DNA of 27,708 bases, taken from NCBI GenBank assembly GCA_003427395.1, contig BFEA01000273.1, positions 1,464,152 through 1,491,859 of the forward strand, written 5' to 3'. Under the pieces are notes generated by a model. That model did not search any database. It was not told the origin of the DNA and saw only the letters and a program-made list of their open reading frames with translations. Shown one piece after another: positions 1-9,290 of this stretch; the stretch's first letter is position 1; each line of letters begins with the position of its first letter. Made by a program: the position numbers and the translations under genes. The stretch comes from Chara braunii (taxonomy: Eukaryota > Streptophyta > Charophyceae > Charales > Characeae).

Positions 1-295
1 GTGTATGGTTCCATGTTTCAGCAGAAGATTCATTCTGCTCTTTTTTTTTTTTTTTTCTTACGAATACGTCCAGTGGGGCTTGGTCCACTACTCAGCAAAT
101 GCACAAAAGACATAGCATATGACGGTGTATAGTTCAATATTTCAGCAGAAGATTCATTCTGCTCCTTTTTTTTGTTTTTGTTTTCTTATGAATACGTCCA
201 GTGGGGCGTGCTCCACTACTCACCGAATGCACAAAAGAAGCATATGGCGGTGCATGGTTCCATGTCAGCAGAAGATTCATTCTACTAATATTATA
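1..295. repeat. Tandem repeat, about 124-bp unit, 2.4 copies
   Basis: Three successive units start near 1, 125 and 250. Each opens with a GTGYATRGTTC-type sequence followed by CAGCAGAAGATTCATTCT. The first two then carry a poly-T tract and the shared segment ACGTCCAGTGGGGC, with ATGCACAAAAGA near the end. The third unit is truncated after ATTCTACTA. The unit is open in several frames, but these frames are chance products of the repetition. Function unknown. The first unit begins at the window edge, so the array may extend to the left. Confidence 0.85.
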
Positions 296-539
296 TACAT
301 TTGGTGAGTGGTGGAGGGAGGCCCTGAGAATCCCATGGAGACACAAACAGGTTTTAGCTAAACTGTTGACCCATAACTGTCGAGCTACAGCCCTTAACTC
401 GAATCCACAGCATATATTGGTGGCATGCCCTTGTGTTTTTCATGTATGACGAGGTCACCCTTCTCATTGAAGCAGCGACCCTCAATGGTTCGACATGAGT
501 TACAGGAGCCATTTGAAGCAGCGGCCCTCTGTGGCCCTC
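296..539. other. Unassigned sequence between two repeat arrays
   Basis: I see no recognisable gene, RNA or repeat here. Short open frames overlap on both strands without coding signals. It separates the 124-bp repeat from the GC-rich array. Confidence 0.5.
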
Positions 540-760
540 ATTGAATGCAAAGAGGACCGTACCCCCGCCCCGCACCCCCGCCCCCGCTGGGCCCCACAAC
601 CCCGCCCGGCCCCTGCCCCGACCCCGCACCCCCGCCCCCGCTGTGCCCCGCACCCCCGTCCGGCCCCTGCCCCGACCTCGCACCCCCGCCCCCGCTGCCA
701 GCCAACCCCGGCCCCGCACCCCGCTGGGTCCCGCCCCCGGCCCCGCGCCCGCACTACATG
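540..760. repeat. GC-rich 54-bp minisatellite (C-rich plus strand)
   Basis: The segment GCACCCCCGCCCCCGCTG recurs at about 572, 626 and 680, an exact 54-bp spacing, embedded in C-rich spacers such as CGGCCCCTGCCCCGAC. The minus strand therefore contains many closely spaced runs of three to five G and could form G-quadruplexes. Because 54 is a multiple of three, the array reads as Pro/Arg/Ala-rich peptide in several frames. I treat that as composition, not as a gene. Confidence 0.85.
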
Positions 761-962
761 GGGGTGGGGTGTAGCCCCAGGGGGGGGCCCGAGGTCGGGC
801 CGAAACTGCAATATTGCATTTTGGCCCAGGGGGTGCAGGCTGCGGCTGCGCACCCCCCTGTATTTTTTTTATTTTTTTTTTTTTACTTTTTTTGCCGGGG
901 CCAGGGGTACCGACCCCCGAACCCCGGGACCCCCGTCGGGGCCCCGGGGCCGGGGCTCGACA
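761..962. other. GC-rich spacer with an imperfect palindrome and poly-T
   Basis: The segment 797-827 folds on itself: GGGCC and AAA on the left pair with TTT and GGCCC on the right, around a perfect 10-bp palindrome GCAATATTGC at 808-817. It is followed by a T-rich tract (about 865-893) and a GC-rich block ending at CTCGACA. It sits immediately upstream of the protease frame, where gag would be expected. Together with the 54-bp array it seems to replace the 5' part of the retroelement. Confidence 0.5.
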
Positions 963-1544
963 ACCCTGACTCTAGCACCTAAACTTAGAGAAGAGTTAAA
1001 AAAGTTGATTGAAAAGAAAATTTTGAAAGTTAACTACTTGGGATCAGTCTTTCCCAACCAGGTAAACAGGTCACTACCAGGTTGCAAGATGAGATTCGCA
1101 ACCATGGGATGTGAACAACTTACAATTCGTATTAATCAAGTGAAGATTTTAGCCCTAGTGGACTCTGGGACAGAGATGATACTCCTTTCTCGAAGAACGA
1201 TGGAGACTTGCAATTTATCTATTGATAGACCTGGACAAAATATATTGAGCAATATTGCAGGAGAGCTGTTTGTGGCAGGATTTATTGATAATCTGCCTAT
1301 CAGAGTTGGAACAATGACTGTGGAATTACTGGGTTTTGTAGTGCCGGATCTGGACCATGACTGTATCTTGGGAACTTCGTTCTTGCATAGGATGGAGGCG
1401 GTCCAATTTTTCAGCCATTAGGGGTCATCTTGGATCGGCCTACAAGATCCTGAGACTGCTCAGGAGCAAACCTTTATGGTCTGCATAAAAAGTGATTTCA
1501 AGCATCAATTATCTGCTAAAGGGCAGAAGGAGAACAAGAAGTGA
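963..1544 (+). pseudogene. Retroviral-type aspartic protease domain of element 1
   Basis: This is the retropepsin that would release gag and pol products from the retroelement polyprotein. The catalytic signature is visible as LALVDSGTEMILLS, with the catalytic Asp codon at 1161-1163. A second conserved block downstream reads CILGTSFLHRM, matching the usual hydrophobic-Gly signature near the retropepsin C-terminus. The preceding residues (LREELKKLIEKK) form a charged helical linker. The frame is closed by TAG at 1419-1421, continues in the same frame to a TGA at 1542-1544, and must then shift to reach the RT. The active-site triplet is intact, so the lesions are stops and frameshifts and not catalytic loss. 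Confidence 0.85.
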
Positions 1545-1706
1545 AAGAAGAGATTTCACTTGGTATCAATCAAGTTTCGAAAATGATAAGAGCCCTTGGT
1601 AATTTTGAGGACGAAGATGGACAAATTGAATAATTTAAAAGGGTTGTAGAGACTGCTAAAGGAGGAAAGATGAAATTAAGATTTGCATTGACTCACCCTT
1701 TTTTAG

Positions 1707-2900
1707 AAAAATAGTCACTGGGGCAAAGAGAAAATACAAGCCCAAGGGGGTGAAGAAAAACCCGGTGACAGTCATAATAAAAAATGATTATAATACAACA
1801 ATGAAAAAGGAGAGTGAAAATATCAAAGCATTAAGAAAGTCTGCCAAACTAGGGAATAGAGTCACCAGAGAGAGATTTGTCACGATGAAGATAAACTCGG
1901 ATCAATTTATCCTGCCTAAAGATAAAGAATATATCTTCAAGATGTGTCAAAAATTCTTTAATGATGAAGAGAGAGGGCGGTTGGACGTGGATATGATCAA
2001 GATGACCAAGATTTGGATAGTTGATCATGTTTCATGGAATGATAGGCCAACCAAGTATGCCCTGAAGAAAGAAGCAGAAGTTGTGAAGTATCTTGACAAG
2101 AAGATTGCATCAAATAATATTGAACCTGCTGATGGACCGAATGCTAACCACTGGTTTTGCTTTTGGAAACCAGGGGGCGGGTTAAGATGGATACAAAATC
2201 TTCAGAAACTCAACTCTGTGACGGTACGTGACGCAGGGATTTTTTCTAATGCTGATCTCCTCTCTGAATCTTTTGTTGGTCGATGCATTTACTCTCTAGT
2301 TGATTTGTATTCTTGCTATGATCAGTTTCCCATTGATCCCACTAGCCGACCAATGACTGTCATTCACACGCAAAGAGGGCTCATTCAGATGTGTGTGGTG
2401 CCTCAGGGTTGGACCAATGGTGTGGCGGTGGTTCAAAGGGATATGATCCAAGTCATGCAAGATATTTCTCCTGAGATAATCAACCCCTACATTGATGACA
2501 ATCCTGTAAAAGGACCCCTGGTAAGGGATGAGACTTTGGTCGCATGTGGAGTCAGAAAGTTTGTCTGGGAACATGCTGAAGGAGTAAAGATGGTCCTTGA
2601 GAATATAACCTTACTGCCAGTGGACCAAAGTCTCTTCTCTTCCAACCTGAAGTGATCATCTTGGGCTTCAGATGTGTCTCCAAGGGTAGGAGTCCTGACC
2701 CCAAGAAGATATACAAAATCTTAAACTGGGTCTGCCTCACAAAAGAGTGACAGATGTCAGGAGCTTCTTGGAAGTCTGCGGATTCTGAAGGATTTTTATT
2801 TCTCATTTTGCTACCCTTGCAGAGCCTCTGAGGGAGATGGTAAGGCAAGGGGCTTATTTAGCATGGAATGATAAAAGACAAACCGTTGCAGAAACTCTGT
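1707..2900 (+). pseudogene. Reverse transcriptase domain of element 1
   Basis: This is the RNA/DNA-dependent DNA polymerase of a Ty3/gypsy element. In order, the frame shows an N-terminal linker (KRKYKPKGVKKNPV, about 1722-1765), the fingers segment HWFCFWKPGGGLRWIQNLQ, the palm segment SLVDLYSCYDQFPID carrying the first catalytic Asp, VVPQGWTNGVAVVQRDM, and the YxDD box as PYIDDNPVKGP near 2490-2515. The connection after the palm (PEVIILGFRCVSKGRSPDP, 2646-2702) lies in another frame, and LPHKRVTDVRSFLEV (from 2732) in a third. Stops at about 2787 and 2899 add to the decay. The aromatic-to-Asn/Pro wording after YIDD and the LYSCYDQ block are unlike typical plant chromoviruses and closer to a divergent fungal/charophyte group; that placement is inferred from memory. 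Confidence 0.9.
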
Positions 2901-3340
2901 AGGAGAAACTAAAAGATGGTGGTGTAGTGCTAGGAGTGTCATTTTATGATGATGAGGAGGCAAGACCCTTCATCATTGAGGCCGATGGAGGAACAGTTGC
3001 TCTGGGTGGTGTGCTCATTCAGAAAGATGAAAATGGAAAAGAAAGGTCTCTGAGATTTGAGAGTAGGACCCTCAATTCTACAGAAAGAGGTTATACCCAA
3101 TTCTGAAAAGAGTTACTGGCGATCATTCATAGCCTCAGGTGCTTCAGGCACTACGTACTAGGGAGGAGGTTCATCCCGAGGACTGATGCATCTGCTGTGA
3201 TAGGTGCCATTAAGAAGCACCAACAGGTAGATCCAAAAGTCAGCAGGTGGATCGCCTTCATCTGGACGTGCGGTTTTAAGTTGGAAAAAATCCCCACTGA
3301 AAAGAACAGAGCAGATGGTCTAAGCCGGATTGAGTGGAGA
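2901..3340 (+). pseudogene. RNase H domain of element 1
   Basis: RNase H degrades the RNA strand during reverse transcription. The acidic residues are recognisable: FIIEADGGTVALGGV (first Asp), the Glu in LNSTERGYTQF, the Asp in FIPRTDASAVIGAI, and the C-terminal ADGLSRIEW, where ADGLSR is the usual end of gypsy RNase H. One TGA near 3103 interrupts the helix between the first two blocks. RCFRHYVLGRRF is the conserved strand before the third acidic residue. It is in the same frame as the integrase downstream, so the original polyprotein simply read on. Confidence 0.88.
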
Positions 3341-3769
3341 AAAGAAGAAGAAGAAAATGTGAATGGAACGATTGAAGAATCAGCCTACGTTGATAATTTT
3401 CTTAATGAGAAAGATGATGAGGATTATGAAGTACAATGCTCCTACAAGTGGAGTTTGTGGCCTGAAGAGAGAGACGACTGGGAGAGATCCCTATGCATAT
3501 GTTTATGGGTCGATTCTCGGGAAAGAGGAAGATGATGAGTCAAATGATTGGTATGTTAGAGTTAGTGCAGCAGCAATGACTGCTCATGAAATTGGGGAAA
3601 GCTCTGGCTCAAAGGAAGAAAAAAAAAAAGTAAAAAGAAGGAGGAAGAAATATTTTTCTTCTCTGAAGAATATGATGAAAATTATCAAGAGATTGGCAAA
3701 AAGATAGAAAAGGAGCAGCTAAAGGAGTATTATTGTAAAAATTCAAGAAAGAAATTCAGGCTAAAAGGA
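3341..3769 (+). pseudogene. Charged linker between RNase H and integrase of element 1
   Basis: The stretch encodes Glu/Asp/Lys-rich peptide in shifting frames, for example KEEKKKVKRRRKKYF around 3615-3655, and includes an A-rich run near 3620-3630 where frameshifts are likely. It matches the position of the poorly conserved tether between RNase H and integrase. No catalytic motif is expected or seen. The piece FRLKG, a stop, then HLFVDGKGG at 3755-3793 marks the entry to the integrase zinc region. Confidence 0.6.
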
Positions 3770-5017
3770 TGACATCTCTTTGTGGATGGTAAGGGAGGCC
3801 TACCTCCACTACGAGTGGTCTGTGGTAAAGAGAGACAGTTAGAGATAATTGTTGCTCTACACGAGGGGGTTGTTGGTGGTCACAGGGTTGTTGAGGCAAC
3901 CTACTGCAAGACTGTCAAACTCTACTTCTGGCCTGGCGTGAGAGACATGATTTTCAGATATTGTAAATCATGTGTGTTTTGTCAGAAGAGGTATACCACA
4001 AGAATGATTGAGTCTTTATTCTCTACTATTCTGGTAGAACCAGGAAGCAGAGTTCATTTAAATCTCATCACTATGCCTCCAGGCAAGGGTGGGATGAGAT
4101 ATATATTAAACATGAGAGATAACTTCTCTGGATATGTTGAGGAAAAAACTCTGACAAGGAAGACAGCCGAACAAGTGGCTGACTGGATAGAAGAAGTTTA
4201 TCTCAGATATCCTTTTATCAGAGAGTTTGTCTCAGACAGAGGATCAGAATTTAGGAATGAGGTTGTCAGAAGAACCACGCTCAGGTTAGGTGTCAGAATT
4301 CGGTATGTGACTACTTACCATCCTCAAGCGAATGCGCCTGTTGAAAGAGGTCACAAAACTTTGAAAGATTCATTGGCCAAGTGGTGTGAAGGAAAACTCA
4401 GCAACTGGCCAAAAGTATTAAGGGTTGCTGTATATGCTGACAATATCACAGTCAAGAGAATTATTGGCTATGCTCCACTTACTCCGTGGTATGGTCGATA
4501 TGTTACGTTACCTATTGAGACTATTGTCAAGACATGGTCAAGTCAAAAAAGTGACAGGGACTATTCTATTTCAGAGTTTCTTCAGATCCGGATGAGGCAA
4601 ATATCAGAAGTTGATCAGGCAGTGATGGATGTTGCAGAGAGGATGACATCCAACAGATCGTCAGATCAAGAAAGATGGAACAAAAAAAAATATATAAGAA
4701 AATAGAAATTGAAAGTTGGAGATGTTGTCCTTCTGTTCGACAGTTCCCTTGAGACACAATGAACTAAAAGGTTGGAGCCCAGATCGCTTGGTCCTTACAA
4801 GATCACGGGGGAAGCAGAAGGCAAGGTTTATGAGATTTCAGAGATGGATGGATCCAGGGTTCAAGACATGGTATCGGGGTCAAGACTTCGTAAGTTCATT
4901 TTCAGAGATCCTGACTTGATCCCCACAGTGACCTCAAAGAAAGGGAAGAAAGATCAGTCATTCAAGCGAGAGAACAGTTCCAGAAAAACCGAGAGAAAAA
5001 GTACAGTAAGACAATGA
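3770..5017 (+). pseudogene. Integrase of element 1 with HHCC, DDE core and GPY/F tail
   Basis: The integrase inserts the cDNA into the host genome. The HHCC zinc-binding module is visible from 3860 to 3985 (LHEGVVGGHRVV, then RYCKSCVFCQK). The catalytic core follows, with the second Asp in FVSDRGSEF and the Glu in HPQANAPVERGHKTL. At the expected first Asp the sequence has RVHLNLITMP: Asn94 (counting from codon 3782-3784), codon AAT at 4061-4063. The C-terminal part (KLKVGDVVLLFD, then SLGPYKITGEAEGKVYEISE) is the GPY/F module and runs to 5017, interrupted by TAG at 4703 and TGA at 4760. Between 3782 and 4702 the frame is fully open (307 codons), the best-preserved part of the element. The apparent start at 3782 is GTG inside an open frame, so no true start is implied. 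Confidence 0.92.
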
Positions 5018-6510
5018 GACAGCAAGACTGAATTTTCAGGAAACTGTGATCGTTTGTGCATGGTCAATTCAGCATTTCAATTTTTCAGCATGTCAGTTAA
5101 TTTTCTATTCCAGCAAGCAACAAAGTTAATAAGACTACATCTTTGATGCAATGCTGCAGTCGATCCATGAGTCTCAGGTCCCAGAAAGTGGGAAATAACT
5201 GTGAAGATACGGCTTCGAGATCATTGACGCAGTGTCTAAGATCTGAGGAACTCATGGCTGTGGCACATCAAGAGATGTAATCAGTAATATTCTTATGATA
5301 AAGAAATAGCGTGATGATTATAGAATAATTCATTTCTGTCAGACTAAGAGTTGTCAGCAGAAGGACTTCGTACCTCTGACTAAGATGTCAGTCTTCGCTC
5401 AGATGAGGGAAGGGACATCTCTGAGAACAACATTTCAGTACTTCGTTGGGACTGACGGGACGTCTTTTGCAAAAAAAAAAAAATTCCCAGCTTAGGGAAG
5501 GGACCTCTCTGGGGCCGGCAATAAGCATCCTTCTTTAGACTGAAGGGAGGTCCCCAGTAAGGGCCTGGTGCTGGTTATCATGTTGCTGTTCAGTGCCTCT
5601 TGAGACTGACGGGACGTCTCTTGAGAAATGTTTGTCCTGTTATGGGGCATGGGCAGTCTGCTTGTGGGTTATGACATGATTGCCTGATTTTCTGTGCCTG
5701 GGATCTTCTTCGCTAACCTTAGGGTGCATTGATTGTCGGGGTCAGCTAGAGTCTTATTGCAGTAGGTTGCAATCTGGTGGGGTCAGCAGGTCCCCAACGT
5801 GAGTGTCGAATTCCGTAGTCGACTGAAGCTAAGGCTCCGGGGGTCTGGCCTATGAGGTCGAAAGGGGTCAGCTGGAACCCTACCGCAGTCAGAGGATGCA
5901 ATCCAGTGAGGTTCGCCAGAGCCTTGAATTGTAGTTAAATCGGGTCCTACGTTCGAAAATCCGGGCGGGGCAGCCAGCGCCCTTCGCCAAAAACTGGTGG
6001 GTGAGCCGGTCCCCGACCGCAGTGGTCAAATCCGAGTTCGGGACAGTTTGGCTGACGGGACGTCTGCTGTCATAGGGTGACCAGACCCGCTATAGTCTGG
6101 GTGTCCTGGCGAGAGTGCCAAAGGGCTGTCATACTCGAGTAGTGGGTATGCTGGTCCTGACCTGGAGGCAGGTCAAAGGGGCTATCAAGACAAATGGTCT
6201 GACTAGTCCTGGCCTGAGGCGGGCCGAATGAGGTATGTCAGACTGACGGGACGTCTGTCATTCCTGGTCAGTGGTGGGCCAAAACCAAGGCAATCAATTC
6301 CTGGTCAAGTCTTGGGTGTGAGGAATCGTTTTTGTTGTGTCTATTATTTTATTAATTTATTATTATGTTTTTTTTACTTTACTTTATTTTGGGTTTTATT
6401 TTGTTTACTTGTTGCTTGGCTGATAACTGAAGGGAAGCTTGTTTGCTGGGGCATATTCGTTGTTTGTGAGACTTGCTGTTTTGCAGGTATATAAAGACTT
6501 ATCTGAAGTT
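5018..6510. other. Noncoding flank of element 1, possible 3' UTR or LTR remnant
   Basis: No coding domain is visible. The 15-bp motif CTGACGGGACGTCT(T/C/G) occurs at about 5450-5465, 5604-5619, 6051-6065 and 6241-6256, with weaker relatives (GACTGAAGGGAGGTCC near 5538). A poly-A run lies near 5471-5482. From 6330 to 6490 the strand is T-rich and ends in TTTTGCAG, resembling a splice acceptor, directly followed by GTATATAAAG. Its place right after the integrase fits a 3' untranslated region or solo-LTR-like tail. No matching left LTR was found in the window, so that remains unproven. Confidence 0.4.
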
Positions 6511-6700
6511 CTCAGACCAGAGAAAAGAAAAAGGCTTTGGTATCCCTTTTCTTTGCCTGAGAAGTTGAGGAGACGCCTCACTCAGACTAGAGAAAGAAGA
6601 CAGGGTTTGGTATCCCCTGAGTCACATGAGAAATTGAGAAGGTATCTCGCCCTGACCAGGAAACAGAAAAAGGGTTTGGTATGCCCTACCCCCAGCTTGG
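6511..6700 (+). repeat. 69-bp tandem repeat, about 2.7 copies, in one open frame
   Basis: The phrase GGYTTTGGTATSCC recurs at about 6534, 6604 and 6673, a spacing near 69 bp. Each unit encodes a basic 23-residue repeat of the type RPEKRKRLWYPF..PEKLRRRL, then TRERRQGLVSP..HEKLRRYL, then TRKQKKGLVCPT. The frame is open from the ATG at 6439 to 6774 (111 codons). The period divisible by three keeps one frame open, so coding is possible but not demanded. No family recognised. Confidence 0.6.
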
Positions 6701-6774
6701 CAGAGGGAACAAGTGTCCCAAACAATGTTATCAGACTAGCAGTGTTTCGATTTACAGCCAAGGTGAAAAATTAA

Positions 6775-7175
6775 GGTAACTTTCTCTGATATAAAATTCA
6801 GAGCAAGAACTGATTTCAGAATGACAAAAGGTCAAAATCAGCAGCAAGCGAGAAAATGGAAACATAATCCTTCTTAAATTTCTTTGGTGGCCGACAAGCG
6901 GCCTGGCTCACGAAGAACCTATGTCCCCGGCCTCAAGGTACTCAAACTCTTAAGCCAGGGATAATATGAGTGATGTACTAGCTGAAAATTTTCAAAAGAA
7001 ACGGGTTCAGAAAGCAGAGAAGAAGTCACACCTATACAGGATATAGAAGATTACCATGAGTTCAACTTGAAGCAGAGAAAGAATAAAGAAAATGCTGAGA
7101 AGAATGCAGCTATTGGAATGAGAAGGAGAAGGAACTGCGCAAGGGATGGAGGACGGCGGAGCGGGCACTAGAGCT
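6775..7175. other. Unassigned sequence
   Basis: No gene, RNA or repeat that I can support. The region is purine-rich around 7010-7140 without regular periodicity. Confidence 0.4.
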
Positions 7176-7475
7176 CTACTCGCTGTGGTGGTGGGGGCTC
7201 TGGGAGAGTAAGGAGGCGAGGAAGTGTTGGGCGCGCCGTAGCGTGCTTCGGATTTTTTTCCGGAAATAGTCCATCCTGTCTGGGGATGAAGTTCTCTCGT
7301 ACCATGCAGCGAGCAAATCGCGAGGATAGGGTCTCGAGTGTGCGCCATAACCCCGTGGCTCATCATCCTCTTCCTCAGAACTATAATCACGCTGCGCACG
7401 AGTCGGCGGTTGCTCCCGAGCCTTACCCCCTCTCCCTCCTCTTCCTCTTCCCTGTCCCCTACGTGCTTTTGGCAT
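7176..7475 (-). CDS. Small basic/acidic protein, unrecognised (99 aa)
   Basis: The minus-strand frame starts at an ATG (7475) in a good eukaryotic initiation context (CACCATGCC, A at -3). Residues 1-26 are an Arg/Gly-rich tract (GQGRGRGGRGGKAR), typical of RNA-binding RGG stretches. Residues 32-39 are acidic with serines (SSEEEDDE), a casein-kinase-2-like patch. Residues 50-90 are predicted helical (RDLLAAWYERTSS, then FRKKIRSTLRRAQHFLASLL). The frame stays open upstream to 7754, but that part looks low-complexity. It might be a gag-like N-terminus, a first exon of a host gene, or a chance frame. No function assigned. Confidence 0.4.
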   Translation of the reverse strand: MPKARRGQGRGRGGRGGKAREQPPTRAQRDYSSEEEDDEPRGYGAHSRPYPRDLLAAWYERTSSPDRMDYFRKKIRSTLRRAQHFLASLLSQSPHHHSE

Positions 7476-9290
7476 GGTGAAGATAAGAAAAAACAAGGGA
7501 AGTGGCGCTAACGATGGCGCTTGGGAGAAATACTTTGAGCGTAAAGGAGAGCTACTATTGATAGGGAAGAGAGCACTGCTATGCAAGAATTGCGAACTGC
7601 AAAACGGGAGAAGAAAATCAACTACGGGAAACCACGTGGAGTCGCTGCGAGTAATGCGAAGGATTGCTAGCGATGTGAGAGTGCGAGAGACGGCTAACAT
7701 AGAAATTATAGTGTGAACTACACCACGAGTTTCAACAAAAAGGGGTGAGAGCACTGCCGGAGCAGGTTACTTTATACCTGTTGCGCAAACGTTTAGACCC
7801 AGCGGGAACACAGGGTGGGGGTATGGTATTATGTCGGAGGGCGCGGTGTCCTGGCCCTTCTCCGTGTGCCAGGCACCTGCCCAGTGCCTGTCCTTTACCT
7901 CAGCGCCTGCTGCTCATCGGGTTGTCCCTAAATCTGTGCAACATTCATGGTATACCCGAGTGGGACCCTGTGTATGGATCAGTCCTGTTGGTGCCTGCCC
8001 CCAGCAAAAAGGGTGCGCCACGGGGCTTTCCATTGGTCCGTGCAGGCTCGGCGCCCTGCTGTACAACAGAGCACTACCGGCCTGTGGCCACGGTAGCCGG
8101 CGGGGTTTGTCCTGGGATGCAAAGTTGGAAAGACCGGCGCTGTCATTTCTACGGCGCGCCGATCACGCCCTAACCAGGTTACGGGTTAGGTGCGCGCGAC
8201 AGATGTCGCTGTCAGATAGAAAAAGGACCAAGAAGAGGGAAGTAAGAAGGAAAGAAAATATGGGAGAAGAAAAATAAAAGGAAAAAAAACTAATTGTCAA
8301 GTCTATGCGAGAGCCTAAGTTCTTGCTTTAATTTGGGATTGGTCGGCGGTCTAATTTCCCAACCGCGGTCGCTGTCGGATAGCCTAGCCTGATCGGAGTT
8401 GAGGGGATTGTCTAGTGCTGGTGGTTGTGATCCGGGCCAGGTGCAGGAGTGTGATAGTGGTAATTCGTGAGGCCGCCTCAACAGCGCACCAGACTCATGT
8501 AGCCACGATGTAGAGCGGGGGTACTGTCGAAGGTCACTGTCTGAAGGCAAAAAGAAAGGAAAAGGAAAAGGTTGAGCGTTAGGCTTTGAATTTGCGCTCA
8601 AGTTTAGATCGCTGTCCTAGCGCGTCGGTATCTGGGAAAAACTTCAAGCGCCATCCTTTTCTCTCTGCTTTTTATCATTATTAATAGTTTTATTATTATT
8701 ATTATTACCTTACCGGTTTTCAGACCCGGCTTTCCTTTTCATTTTCTGTCATATCGCGGGGAGGCCAACGGTTCAAATTTTGAGTTGTGGTCCAAGTTGG
8801 CCGGCCCCACTTATTCCGTCTGAGAATGAGCGCTGATTGAGTGTCGCATGGTGAGGCCCCAAAAGAAGGGGGGACCCGCGGCCGCATCGGCAGGAGGCTC
8901 ATCATCCCCTATAGGAGGTCATGAACCCCCTCCTTACCATCGGACATGGGCACCCGGTGGAAGTAGTCGGACGGCACATCTTGAAGAGGGACGGAGATCC
9001 GTCGGTATCCCGTTATGGAACCGTCGTGTCAGGTTTGTGGGTCACTTTCAGGCGAGAGAAGCGTTTCAGTGGTCGGTAGTAGGAGCCGATGCTGTGACCA
9101 TTGAGTCCTGAATCAGGGCACCTCTTAAATTGTTTAGTTTCAATCTATTTTATTATTCTGGACCCTTTAAAATTTCTAAATCTAGAAAGGGGTAAAAAGG
9201 ACTAATTCGAGTTTGTTAGTTAGAACGCAGGGATTGCGATAGAGAGTGATCCTATAAGAAGAGGGAGCTGCCATTTACTACGAGACAAAA
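7476..9290. other. Unassigned region, no supported gene
   Basis: Overlapping short frames occur on both strands (for example 7745-8173 and 7831-8277 plus), but they compete with each other and show no domain. The phrase TCGCTGTC recurs near 8206 and 8368, and again at 8606 as ATCGCTGTCC. An ATT-repeat-like stretch (TTATTATTATTATTATTA) lies near 8690-8708. At 9279-9298 the inverted pair CGAGAC and GTCTCG flanks the start codon of the next ORF. Nothing else stands out. Confidence 0.45.

Larger units (their letters stand above)
963..5017 (+). mobile_element. Degenerate Ty3/gypsy retrotransposon pol (element 1)
   Basis: Protease, reverse transcriptase, RNase H, zinc-binding integrase and a GPY/F-type integrase tail follow one another on the plus strand, the diagnostic Ty3/gypsy order. 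The frame changes at about 1545-1710, 2625 and 2730, and several in-frame stops (near 1419, 2787, 2899, 3103, 3770, 4703 and 4760) show the copy is dead. From about 2732 to 5017 the whole remainder lies in one frame, so decay is moderate. No gag or CCHC knuckle is seen upstream, and I could not identify flanking LTRs. The start is the first residue that looks like element protein. The right limit is the end of the integrase tail; untranslated sequence or an LTR probably lies beyond it. Confidence 0.9.

Noticed and set aside
495-962. N-terminal Pro/Arg-rich extension in frame with the protease
   Set aside because: It is the GC-rich 54-bp repeat and a poly-T tract read through by chance, with no gag or CCHC motif.
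7745-8277. Two overlapping plus-strand frames of about 145 codons
   Set aside because: They overlap in different frames, are rich in Cys/Pro/Arg from GC-rich DNA and show no recognisable fold.
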